From Metarhizium brunneum (taxonomy: Eukaryota > Ascomycota > Sordariomycetes > Hypocreales > Clavicipitaceae), in the NCBI RefSeq assembly GCF_013426205.1, contig NC_089422.1, forward strand, positions 434,001-498,000: DNA of 64,000 nt, given 5' to 3'. Under the pieces are notes generated by a model. The model did no database searches, was not told the origin of the DNA, and worked only from the letters and a program-made list of their open reading frames with translations. Positions within the stretch are counted from its first letter, which is position 1. Every line of letters begins with the position of its first letter. Below are positions 30,574 to 42,235 of this stretch, piece after piece. A program made the position numbers and the translations under genes.

Positions 30574-33500
30574 TGTGAGAGTCGGTTGTGCCAAGGCCTT
30601 TACTCTATGGTAGGGGATGCAAGATTGCAACGAGGATTGTGGGAAAGATGGAGATCCCCAATGGCGAGAAGCAACGGGAAGGGAGGCAAGATCGGATGGC
30701 AAGTGCGAGACTGGCCGTCGGCGGTACATCTATATATGTGAATTAAATAGCTGGCAACGCTTAGTTTTTGATATCAGACTAGCCAAACAAAGGCCCTTGT
30801 CGAGTGGCGATCCAATCCATTCTTTGGCTTCCACAACCGCGAACCCCGACTTCCATCAGTCTCGCGGACCACTCGAGTCGAGAACGACCGTCCATCGGTA
30901 TCAATTAGGTCAGGGTAGCACACGCTAAGCTTCGGGACCATGCGGAATGAGCCAGGATGGACGGGTTGGAGCATATGTTAGCATTGCGCTCTTCGCCATT
31001 GGTCCTCTCACTCCTCTCACCACTGGCCACATGAAGGATCTTTTGCTCAGATCCCCAAACTACCCCAGCTCCACACGGGCGCACCCACTTCGGCAGGGGA
31101 CCAGGAGAGCATGACAGAGCGCAAGAGGCGTCAAGCGGCCCTGGATCGGCAGCAAACCATATTCTGATGTGAGCGCCCGCGCCGGGGTGGGCCGGGCAAT
31201 GGAACTTTGGGAACTGGTGTACGGAGTACGGAGTATTAAACATGGAAATGGAACCAGGGCCACCAGAGGGTGTAGAGAGGGCACCAGTTGCCAGTTGGCC
31301 TAGTGGCGACGACGCCAAGGGGATGGCCGGATGCGGCGTTTCGACAAAAGGACCATGTTTGCAATCGATGGCGAGCTTTTCGTTGGCAATAGATGGAGAA
31401 GACGAGATCAAGGCATCGTCGTTTGGCTTGTCCGCACAAGCCAGGTCTTGCAAAGTCGCACGTGCGGTCCTGGGTCGCACCTGCCGCAACAAATGGCGTT
31501 TCCCAATGACTGTCGGTCCTTCGCCCCCCGCTTCCATCCTCGCCTGCATTCCAAGGCACTTCGACGTTCCCCTGGTCTGTTCATCAGGTTATGTGCACCC
31601 ACTGTATGTATATGTCACGAGGCTCTGCTGTGCCATTCTGCGGCCAGAATTGTGATTGCCGGCGGGCGGTCGAACATGGCACCATTATCCGTGGAACAAG
31701 TCACAAAGGGGTCCAAGGTCCACTGGAATGGAACGAGGCGAGTCTGGTCGTTCGGCGCCACCGTGAGTGAGACTTGGGCTTTATTCGAGATAAGGCCTGC
31801 GGCTGCAATGGTCCACATTGGTGGTACTCCGTACTCGCAGCATCTCGCCCGCCTCCATGGGCATCAATGACGCGCCGAATCTATCTAAGTTGTCGAGCTT
31901 CATCCAAGTCAGGTGGGCCATGAACGCCATGATCCCAGCAGCCATCACTGGGAACACCACCTACTAACCTCTTATCTGCGAAGTTGCATGGGCATGAACC
32001 CCCGTCTCGCCTCCTCGACAGCGGTAGCTTCCAGCTTGGCACTGGCTGTTATCAAGGTTGGATCGCTTGGCAAGATGGCATTGAATCGCCAAGGTACTTG
32101 GCGACACCAACAGCTTGGGCCGAGGCGTTTTGGCTGGCACCAAACCGCCATTCAGGACGCAACCATCTGCAGGACAACAGGAAATATTCCCCCAGCACAG
32201 ATTACGCTCCCTCGTAATCGAGCTACTCTGGTCAGCCTCTGGCTAGTTTGCTCCTTTGACGGATCTCACCTCCTACTGGGTAGTCGGCGAATTGGCCAAC
32301 GGAAGCGATGAGCGGACTTTGGAGAAACGCAAAAGTTCCCACCAGCCATCGCACCCCGGAATCAGGACTTGGGACTTGGAGAATGTAGAGGGGGTGCGGG
32401 TGACGCGCCGATTCGCTCCAAGGCGGGATTGGCGTCTCCCAAGGCGGCGTTTTGCTGGCCCCCCGTTCAATCTGTGCCATTCCGAATAGCCGGCTTGGCT
32501 GCCCACTTGGGCAAAGGATCCTTTTGAGTGCCTTTATCAGGGCCACTTCCATCCACAGACAACATGGTAGATTGCGCCTTGTATTCAACGCCCATTGTCA
32601 ACCATTGGAATGGTTGGGGTCATTGGCGCGGCTCCAGGCTCAAAACGGCAGCTGCGAAACATGACAGAAAAGTGAGCCGACGGAGCTGAATCAACATTGC
32701 CCTTTTGTCGCATACGCCTGCGTCTAGTACAGACGTGGTATCTGACAGGTAGATTCTCATTTGCCAGCAGCGGCTTCAATACTAACTACATACTACCTAG
32801 GCATTCGGGATGGGCCCAACCGTCATCTGCCATCAATCCTCCTACGTAAAACACATCGCCGTCATCATTGTTATTTTCTTCCACACAACGCCGAGGGCAG
32901 TCGATTTGTCAAATTTGGGCAATTGCCACCTCCAAGCCGGAAAATGAACGAGGATCCGTCAATCTCACCAACCGAGGGCCCACACACGGATCGTCACCAG
33001 TCCTCAGCCATTGTTGTATGTACAAGCAAGTTCCCGGCAACCGGTATCATACCCACCTACACACCATGCTCCCCCCCCTGTTTCCCCGCGCTGTAAACTC
33101 AGTCGAGCTTTGGGAATCGGTTCTTACCCCGTGGGGTCTAGGTCAAAACGAGTTTTTTTCCACAGACGGAGAAGTCAAACCCGTCAGATGGCAACCCCGG
33201 GCTTGAACACCCGTCAAGTCAAATAAATGCGACGTCCCGAATGCAACATTAATGGCCTGTGACTGGGAAAACCTTTGCCAAGCAGCTGGAGATGGGGAAA
33301 GCTGCCAAAAGTTTGTCACATGAGGTTGCAATTGGAAACGATTCCAAAGGTGGCAGTATGCTTCCACGGGAGTCGCCGGTGTTTTGTAGATGAATATGCG
33401 GAGAAGTTTCCTGGGACCCGGTATTTATAGGCCCAGGATATACTTTAGGCATTATGCAGTTGCATTTTGGTCTATTTTATGCAGCATTCAACATGAATGG

Positions 33501-34023
33501 GCTTTGATGGGTGCAGAAGCTAATCGTCAGCGTTGTAGTTTTATCGGCCAATGCTGCCCTTCCACGTGATTTTCTAGGTTTGTCCAGGTTCCAGTGACTC
33601 TTTTACAGGTGGCGAATGGCAACTATGTTTAGGTTATCGACCCCAGCGGTCTTGATGTCGCTTCACGATGGTCAGTTTGGTGTTGTTGGAAATACAACAG
33701 CAATTTATCGCTCTGCTGTCCTGATTTCGTCCGCATTCACCTAGATACGTAGACGAAAGGTACAGAAGGCATTGAGTCTGTAAGTGTACAGTTCCTGCCT
33801 CAGTAAGTAACTTGACTCAATATACTTATAACTACAAGCTAAATTATGTGATTTCGTAAAGTACTAGCATTTCCATAGCGACACGTGACCGATTGACTCG
33901 TCTGGTGTGTTACCACGCCACCCCCGCCTCTTCCCGAGCCTTAGCTCGTTGCCCTTTGGATTTAAATCTGTGGCAGATTGCCTAAGTTGTTAGCCCGAGC
34001 AGTATCTACCATCCTTGTTTGTA
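30574..34023. other. 3.4-kb gene-free stretch
   Basis: No coding domain is seen on either strand. It holds TACGGAGTA motifs at 31220-31228, 31227-31235 and 31825-31833. The left end is the OPT promoter region. The frames up to about 214 codons lack family resemblance and overlap each other. Confidence 0.5.
31220..31235. repeat. Two overlapping TACGGAGTA motifs
   Basis: TACGGAGTACGGAGTA. The same 16-mer occurs at 42818-42833. It is part of a dispersed, exclusively intergenic motif set. Confidence 0.8.
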
Positions 34024-37000
34024 ATGTCTACGCCGGACGATGCAACCCTAACAGAGAATGCAGACTCGGTCACCACAAGGTTAGTTGCCAGTCAAAATGG
34101 TTCAGTTGCGGAGAAGGAGGGGAAATGGACGGCTGCTCTTCACGCCTTGGGCGATGAGGAGCGTCCGTTGTTCAAAAACCTCGATGTCGAAAAGCTTGCC
34201 CTTGGGTATCTTGCAAGATGTCCTCGCGGAAACTCTTAAGAAGAAGGAGGACTGCTTAAGGAAGAGGGGGAAAGTGAAGATTCAAGGCCGAGAGATTGTC
34301 ATTCGTGATGTGCTCAACAAGTTGTCTGCTTGCATCACAAAATTCATTGTACGTCGCGACTCGCACCGGCGTTTGCACAAACGCCACGACCAACTCGTGT
34401 TGCTAACTGTATGCTAATCCTTGTGTTTAGAGCATAGGTGATATAATCGTGCAATACGACCCTGTGCATGCAGCGCTGCCCTGGGCTGCGGTCCGCTTCG
34501 TGCTGCAAGTAGCCGTGGACGACCCCGAGACGTTTGACCTCGTGCTTTTTTACATAGAACGTTTGGTATATTACATCACGATCTCTAGTATATTCGACGT
34601 GCAATATCTCCAGCCCAAGCATCACCTGTGAGTGATTTCAACTACGACTGCAACGCCAATAGTCATCTAAAAAACTTTTTACTCAGTCTCGACGTTTACC
34701 CTCAACTTTTTGAAGCAATCGAGACTCTCCAGACAAATGTTCTAAAGTTCCTGGGATATTTGCTCCGCCACTTCTGCTCCAGCACCATCGCACGGCATCT
34801 CAAGAGCATAGTCGTATCAAAAAAAGACATAGAAGCCAAGTTCCAGCCCATCGAAAAGGCATGGCGCAGAGTGGACGAACTATCACGCCTTGCGACAGCA
34901 GAGAAGAACGAAGAAGAGTTTGAAGTCCTTCAGAACAAGCTACAAGAACTCTACAGGCCCATCGCAAGAAGCGCCGACCACCTGGAGGCCATTCAAGATG
35001 GCTTGGAACGAGAAGCTCGCGTGCGCATACTCAAAGCGATTTCCACGATTCCGTATCCCGTACACCACGAAACCGCACGAAAGGGGCGCTTGGAAAGGTC
35101 AGGCGCATGGTTGCTACGCAGCAATGCTTTCATAGACGGGAGGTCAGAGAGCTTGTCTTATGTACTGTGGCTTCATGGCATACCTGGGTCAGGAAAGACG
35201 AAACTGGCTTTACTGGTTGCGGATGAGCTTATGCAAACGACCAAGATTGCCTATTTCTACTGCACTCGAAGCCCTGCTGAGCGGCATCGAGGTCAGTGTG
35301 ACAAGATGGTCGCAAGCATTGTGCGACAACTGGCAAGCCTCAGACCTGACCAGCCTATACTTGGCCTCGTAGTCGAGCAATATCGAGAAGCGATAGATGG
35401 GTTTTCTGAATTTGAAGATCAGGCTTGGTCTATTGAAGAGTCTCAAAGGGTGGTCCTGGAGCTTCTAGCCGAATACCCCGCCGTTAATATCATTCTGGAC
35501 GAGGTCAACTACGAAGAACGACAGTTGCTCATGGACGTGTTGTCAAGATGGATTCAAAAGTCTCCAAATCTACTCAAAATCTTTATCTCGAGCAGAGATA
35601 ACTACGATATCGTCTTGCAGCTCGCAGAATCACCCAATATATACGTTGATGCTGATGAGAATGCTGAGGACATCGCTTCTTTCATGCAAGCCGCTTAGTT
35701 TCGTTGGGTTGAGCTCCAGATTCAGTCCCTTTTGCCACTCAAAGTTGCAGCGGACATTCGTAATCGACTGGGAAAACTGCCACCTACCCTCGAAGGCTCT
35801 TATTGGGAGATCTACAACACAATTCTAGAATCAGGCAGACACGCATCAAAACTAGCCATCTTCACGTTTCAGTGGCTCTTATATGGGCAGAAAGTTATTA
35901 CAGCAGACAATTTCGTCGCTATCGCATCAGCGTCTCTTCAGATTGAAGAACCGGATGGAGAAACAGGGCGCTCCGACTCTCTAGAAGCTATCACGACCGG
36001 TGAGATTCTTGACGTCTGTGCTAATCTCGTTGTTTTACACAACGGGGTGGTTGTGCTGGCTCACTTATCCGTGCGAGAATTTCTGGAAGGTCTTACCGCG
36101 CGGAGTGTTGATACTATGATCGCAGCGAGAGGTAACGACGCTATTGCTGCGGCATGTCTTCAACTTTTCTTAACGGGGACCGAGGCAGCGTACGACGAAC
36201 TACAGGAGCCAGCTGTGGCCGACTCTCCACGTGACACTAGAAATACACAGACGCCAATTGAAGAGGTGATGGACTCACCTTCTGGAACAAAGGGGCCACA
36301 GTCCGATGATGCTGCTGAATCGACCACAGCAGAACCGGCTTTGAAGAAAGATGGCAACGATTCGATTGACGATTCCTCTACGCCCGGGGCCGAGGACTAT
36401 CAACCCCAGACTACGGTCAAAGCCCAACCGCCCGAACCTAAGCCGATTCGTGTCAAGATTGCTACTAAAATGATCAATAGCGACGATTCGCATGCATTAA
36501 CCTACTCATGAGTCATGCGTCTACTGGGCCCAACATGTTCAGGCATCAAAGGAACTGCGAACTAAGCACCCTCTAACAGTATTACTCACCGAATTTCTTG
36601 TAAACGCCAAGGATTCTAAAAAAGTGACAATATCCTTTCAGGCTTGGCACGCATTGGCAACTGTTTCGAACGACCCGTCAAAATGAAGCCGTCGCTATGC
36701 TCGTCGAAGCTGGAGCACCAACAGGGCGCGGCGTAAACCTCGTTCGTCCGCCACGTACTACAGCCATTAAGACGTGTTGAAGTACTTGCTAGACAGGCAG
36801 ATTGGTCTGTCGTGCAGTGGTCCGTTGCTGGGCCTGGCTGTGTCGCACGGCGACGATGAGGGAGCTGTAGGAAGTTCATAGGGAACGTAGTAATATCAAG
36901 GTCATCAAGTCTGCCTAGCTAGTTCCTTCACTATTTGTCTCAAGTAATGATTCCCCACTATTTTCTATGGTCATATGACCAGCATCCACTACTTCCCGTG

Positions 37001-37271
37001 ACAGGGGCTATATAATAACCTGTGGCTGTAATTCGAGCCATCAAAGCGGGTACTTCTTGATGCAGAAGCGGATACCTTGATAGAGGATCGGACTGGGCAC
37101 ATTCCACTAGATATCGCGGAGCAGAGCGCAGATGAAAGGGTCGAGGACCTGATTCGAAGCAAGATGGAAGAGGGCGCAGACAATGACCGCAGACAACGAG
37201 CCGAAGGACAAGGAACTCGGCGAAACTCGAAGCGACGGCATGAAGTAATACGTGTAACGAATCCTGATTGA
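34024..37271 (+). pseudogene. Broken NACHT-ankyrin (fungal NLR/STAND) gene
   Basis: An ATG at 34024 opens the typical N-terminal effector-side region. The frame shifts near 34190-34205, and an intron (34349-34430) is followed by '[17 protein letters not shown]', a hallmark of fungal STAND N-termini. Another shift occurs near 34625. The NACHT domain has Walker A 'GIPGSGKT' at 35178-35201 and Walker B 'IILDEV' near 35488-35505. An in-frame TAG at 35696-35698 sits where about 40 family residues are missing between 'DIASFMQAA' and 'FRWVELQIQSL'. The winged-helix-like part then continues to 36511, and 36600-37271 contains scattered ankyrin pieces ('TGHIPLDIAEQ'). Such proteins sense non-self and trigger cell death; this copy cannot make one intact chain. 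Confidence 0.75.
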
Positions 37272-37637
37272 ACGATTTTTGCAGCTTTTATAAGACAAGC
37301 AAAGACGCCGATTCCAAACTATACATGTCCATCCTCTACTGCGCGTCATTACACGCCCCCAAAGCAAGGAGTTGGTGCCTGTGGCTCTTGCCGTCCGCAC
37401 GCCAGTGGCCACATTCGAAGAGCCGAGTCAACCACCGGCTCCGTAGTCAAGTTGAGTAAAAGTTAATACAGTCCGGTCATGTCGTCGCCGCGTGAGCCAG
37501 CTGCTAGCCATATCGATGTCTTTAGGTATAAAAGACGGCACCGCAGACACATTTATTCCTCAACATTACACCAACGCCAATACAAAAAAAAACATCGCAT
37601 ATTATTCCCACTTACATTTCACTATTTTATATCCGAG
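37272..37637. other. Promoter and leader of the secreted peptide gene
   Basis: TATAAAAG at 37527-37534 lies about 105 bp upstream of the ATG. The leader is AC-rich, as is common for strongly expressed fungal genes. Confidence 0.55.
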
Positions 37638-37850
37638 ATGCGTTTCCTCGTCCTGCTATCTCTCGCTGCGCTCACCGCCACGGCTGCCGTTGTCGAGCGC
37701 ACAGGATCCTACATTCTGAATGATCAAGGCGAGGTTGTTATTGAGTCATGTCTTTCTTGTACCGAGTGCACGCCAGCAGGACCAGGTTGTTCGCGCTGCT
37801 GCGTTCCCGATTGGTGCTGGTGCACTTGCATCGGGGGCAGGGAGTGTTAG
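37638..37850 (+). CDS. Small secreted 10-cysteine peptide
   Basis: 70 residues from the ATG at 37638. Residues 1-17 are a clear signal peptide (MRFLVLLSLAALTATAA). A short stretch follows (18-37), and then a compact cysteine core: C38, C41, C44, C51, C54, C55, C60, C62, C64 and C70, in the pattern C-x2-C-x2-C-x6-C-x2-CC-x4-C-x-C-x-C-x5-C. Ten cysteines would allow five disulfides. There are no introns, and a TATA box at 37527 supports transcription. The size, secretion signal and location between a dead NLR gene and a dead APH gene fit an effector or antimicrobial-type peptide, but no family was recognised and no activity is claimed. Confidence 0.7.
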   Translation: MRFLVLLSLAALTATAAVVERTGSYILNDQGEVVIESCLSCTECTPAGPGCSRCCVPDWCWCTCIGGREC

Positions 37851-39294
37851 GGACATCGTGAAGGGCGGATGGCACGACGTCTCGGTGTCTCTATGAGTTT
37901 GGTACATGGGGTCTGAGTGGAAAAGGCCAGCGTGGCAACCGTGTTTGGTGCTGGGCGCAGATTTCCCATATACTCGGTGTTTTGGGCGGATTCAAACGAA
38001 GTGATGCGACATTAAGAATGATTGCATTTTATGGCATCGAGAGAATGATGCACGTTCAAGCGTCTATCGGCCTAGCATTTACACAAACTTCAACAGGCCC
38101 GATTATAGTTGTGTCAACAAGGGGAATTTCAGAGGCTGGTCATGATAGTTGCGCTCGGAGTAGCGCTCGAATCGAGGGTCACAATACAGGCATCAAGGGC
38201 GGTCTGACCATGTATCAACGGACACCTGGGGCGAATTGTCAGGATTCCAGGACCTTGAACGAAGGGATGTACTTATCATTAATATCATCAAATTCGTCGT
38301 TTTCCCCTCACCTGTACGTACACAATAATCTCCAACTATAGCGCTGTTGAAGGCTTCTCATTCTGGAGGGCGAATTCGCTCGAGGATGGAGCCGTTAAAT
38401 CCAACAATTATTGATGTCAACAATGTGTGTCATCGTATACGTACGTCGACAAGTGAGTTATCCAGCCGGGCCTTTTTCTCTAGTAGGTTCAAATTAGGTT
38501 CAAGGTCCAAACGAGGCTGCCATTGAGGTTAAAATAGGGTTTTAAAGCGCACATTAGCAGCTAGCTAGCAAAACCTAGTAGCTACGACTGTCGGGGCCTC
38601 GAAGATGGGTCAAGAGAGCCAAGTGGGCATATTTCGAAGCGGGATTCCGGGGTTATTGGGCCAAGAGCCGCTATTGCTATATCCTTTTGCTCCGTGGCTG
38701 TGGCCAAACCCGATACTACTCTGGCAGCGACCTTTTTGTTCAGGAGAAAGGTGGCATTTTCGATGAGGCTACTGCCAATAGCTGGTAAAAGGCTAAGTTG
38801 AGCCATGCATTTAGTCTGTGGCAGGATATAATTTGCCACCGGGAAGGATACACTAATATACTATAGAATGTTCTAAATGAACGCCATAGCCCGGGACACA
38901 TTTACTTGAATGCTTTTTGCCTCCACTGTATCAAGTCGGTGGCAATGAACAGCACGTGCAAAGGCTTCTTGCACAAACCAATTTACACAGCTCCATTTTC
39001 GTCTCTTGTGCCACACGGAGCAAAATCGGGGACAGCGTCGCGGCCCAACCCTCGATCTCGTCTGGTGTTGCTGGATACCAGGGATATTTCTCAATCTCTT
39101 TTCACGTGCACAATTAGATGATTCGATCCACCGCCATTCCTCGCCAATACCTGCGTACGGGTCTGGTGACTGTGGTCCAACATCACTAGGCAGTTGTTCC
39201 TCGTCAGTCATAGCACGACCAAAAGATCCTCCAGCCACGCAGCCGGCTGTCCTTTTGCAAAGGTCATCAGCTACGGCGAGCACCCGCATACCCT
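37851..39294. other. Gene-free stretch with unrecognised fragments
   Basis: A minus-strand frame at 38839-38582 (no ATG) could be a piece of a mobile-element protein but was not identified. 38900-39290 may hold the upstream, unreadable part of the APH pseudogene. Confidence 0.4.
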
Positions 39295-39800
39295 GTGGGC
39301 TCCTGTTTCGATCCTTATGACTCGCCTGCCTGGGAGGAGCTCGCGTGGCCTACGAATCATGGAGCTGCACATGATGCTGGAGGCGATTCGTTAATGGGAA
39401 ACCGCTTGGGCCGACGCATCTGTAGCTTTTGGGGCGGTTCTATCCGCAGTATTCGCATTCCAAACCATCGCGTGGGACCTTGCGAGTCAGAGGACGAATT
39501 CTATCAGTACCTTCTCTGTGCTGCCTCATCTCACTCTTTCAAGACAGGGCACGAGTATGAGACGGTCTTGGCTACTGCTCGGGCGATGTCTCTTGAGAAT
39601 GGCATTGCTTTCACACATGGTCACTTTGCCTTTCACAACATCCTGGTATACAACGGTCATGTGTGTGTCAGGTTTCATCGACTGGAAATGCGCCGGCTGG
39701 TGCCCTGAATACTGGGAGTTTACCACCCCGTTACGGTGGCATTCGCAGGACCCTGAAAATGGCTCTCTATTCTTGCAGCTGGGTGGCCATCGCTACAAGG
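39295..39800 (+). pseudogene. Broken APH phosphotransferase gene
   Basis: 'IPNHRVGPCESEDEFYQYL' and 'FTHGHFAFHNILV' (39610-39650) match the fungal APH family, whose catalytic motif is normally H-G-D-x-H-x-x-N; here the catalytic aspartate is H ('HGHFAFHN'). The frame then shifts inside a TGTGTGTG run at about 39660-39670, and the sequence continues in another frame as 'FIDWKCAGWCPEYWEFTT', the family's DFG-like 'IDWE-AG' block. It has both a frameshift and a lost catalytic residue. Confidence 0.65.
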
Positions 39801-40857
39801 AGCTGGGACCGAGTTGGCAATGGTATCGTTGGCTGTGGATTCGGGGATCTGCTTCTAGTTGGCTGTGCCCTCAACCACATGAAGCTTTTAGCTATAGACT
39901 ACGGTCCACGAACATCACATAGCTTTGACGGGTATTTTGACACTTACACTGTTTCATTGCAACTACCATAATTATACCCCAGTCTGCGGACTAATTCGAC
40001 ATCATGTACGGAGAAACTAGATTAGGGGAAGAGAGGCTGCGGTAGTGGATGAGCCTAGAATTTCTTTTATTCGATGTAGCATCATTTTCACAACGATAGT
40101 GTTCGATTTTTAGCTTGTGAGGCCTAGAAAATGCCTTTAGTGGATAAACAAGCAGTCTCCTTTCTAGGAAACAAAAAAGAAGAAAAGAAAAGGTCTTGTG
40201 CTTGAGAAAATTCTAACATGAACGTGCTAGAAGGGCGAATGCGTGGCGGAGGGCAATATGCCATTCAAAACAATAGGATGAGCATCCCATGTCGGAAGTT
40301 TTATATAGCAGATGCAAGGCATCTACCATGAGTGCTTTATCGGGACTACGAGTGAGTAGCTATGCTGGCACCTGAATGCCACGCTATCAATACGATTACT
40401 TGTCTTACTATTACTTGCCTTACTCTTCCAACATAAGAAGAAGAGGAAAATAAAAGGGGATTTGTCTAGCCTTTCACCCTTTCATTGCCTTGCAAGTTGA
40501 TTTCGACCTGCTCGTTTCCAGTGTGCTTGTTTGAATGGGCCACAGGACGAGGAGTAACCACCCTAGACCCAAAATCAATTTTGCCCGATTTCGTTTTCAG
40601 ACCACCAAGGATGGAACCATGCCAGGTGCTGACGATGCTTGCATTTCCATACTTATAAACTCTGTGTCCATGTCGTTATGATTATGCCTTGGCAGTATAT
40701 TCTTGGACATCAAGATAGTTCAGGAATGTGGCCTCAACAGCAAAGAAATCCCCCAAAATGCGCCGCACCCATACAGGTTGGCGCCGACATAGACCTCTCC
40801 CGTTCGTTCAACTAGCAACTCACGCCATGCTATCAAGTTGCCATGAAAGTAGTTCAA
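39801..40857. other. Intergenic, no gene seen
   Basis: The left part may be the 3' end of the APH remnant. No other feature is recognised. Confidence 0.5.
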
Positions 40858-42235
40858 TCATCTGGTGCTCGTACACCACCGGCCCCTTGCGCCCGTATCT
40901 GACGCGCAGTAGCTCATCTCCATAAACGCCCCCAGTAGAGCCCCCAACATGATCCCCCCAGTTTCGCCACTCGATACCACCCCAATGCAGAAATCAGCGT
41001 CTACCAAGCGCGCATCATGCTCTATATAACCCAAGACCGCGGACAGTATCGCCATGTATATCGCCCCGCCGGCGACTCCCACAGACGACGCCAGTAGCAA
41101 GAGCGAAAACACGCTCGATGCCACAAAGAAGAGCAGATTTATGAGCTGCAGCCCCGAGGAGACCACCAGGAGCACAAACAGAGGGTACAGCTGTTTCCAC
41201 TGAAACAAGACCAGTGACGATCGTGCGACGAAATCTCCCACCTGGAAAGCAGCTCCGAACGCGGCCTTGAATTGCGCAAATGCACCCAGGGATGCGGACA
41301 TGGGCTGCAATCGAATGGACGCCGGAAAGACGAAAGCCTGTACAGAAGACGCCATGAACATGGGCAGTATAAACTTGACCAATAGGGGCTGAACTAGAGT
41401 CAAACTTCGTTTAACTCTAGATCGCAACATGGCCGTCGACTTGGGGCCACCACGCCCTGGTGTCAAAGGAATGTTCTCTTCCTCGTCGTTCACAGACGAT
41501 CTCGTCCAAGGGGATTTGGTACTGATTCGAGGCAGCGGAGCTGAAGGCAGGACCACAAAATGTGCGGCTAGCAGAATGCCAACCAGGTAGTACACGCAAT
41601 GGAGCAAATCCCGCAACAACATGCCCATGCCGTAGGTGAGCACATGCGGCATCACGGTGACCACCACTCTGCCGATGCCCGTGCCCATTCCCCAGCCGGC
41701 CAGTCCCCAGCGTCCATAATATCGCATCTGCGATAGAAACGAGACTTCTCCTGCCGCAGCGCTGGCCGAGGCCAGCATCGTCATGAGGATTCGAATGGGG
41801 GGCGCGACGTTTGGCGGCGCAGCTGCGGTAACGACGGCTGCGAGGATCCAGCATGCTGTGAGGAAACACGGCCGAAGCCACCAGGCGACATGGCATAAGA
41901 CATGGGGAAGGATTAGTTTTGTCGCCAGGGCTGGTGATGCTTCGATGAGGATCACTGTCGGCCGCGAATATGGAATGATGAGGTAGCTAGAGGAGAAGAT
42001 GATGGACGGCAAGACGACATTGACGAGGCCTACGAGAGAACAGTCAGCCGGTTTATCGTTGGTGCTGGCCAAGAGCAAGACGAAAAGCTCAAAGGAATAA
42101 AGTATCAAGATGCCCCTTGAAGACATAGGTTCCAGGGACGCGCGTACCTAGGAGGCAGAATCCAACGAGAGCGCGAACATCATGACTGGCAAACACGGCG
42201 GCTGGTCGACGAAGCGCAGTCCTGACTGCTGGCAT
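40858..42235 (-). CDS. BTN1: Battenin / CLN3 family vacuolar membrane protein
   Basis: Exons 42235-42148 and 42029-40858 (intron 118 bp) encode 419 residues. Exon 1 ends in the first transmembrane helix, 'RALVGFCLLG', and joins 'LVNVVLPSIIF' across the splice. The protein has about ten hydrophobic helices, a charged loop with 'DEEENIPLTP' mid-sequence, and the C-terminal 'CIGVVSSGETGGIMLGALLGAFMEM' region (shortened: SSGETGGIMLGALLG) characteristic of CLN3/Btn1. The family sits in the vacuole or late Golgi and affects vacuolar pH and basic amino acid transport. The start is the only in-frame ATG upstream of the splice. In several fungi Btn1 is about 400-460 residues, so the length is normal. 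Confidence 0.85.

Noticed and set aside
30905..31549. 214-codon minus-strand frame upstream of the transporter
   Set aside because: Overlaps comparably long frames on the other strand, no domain, no gene-like composition.
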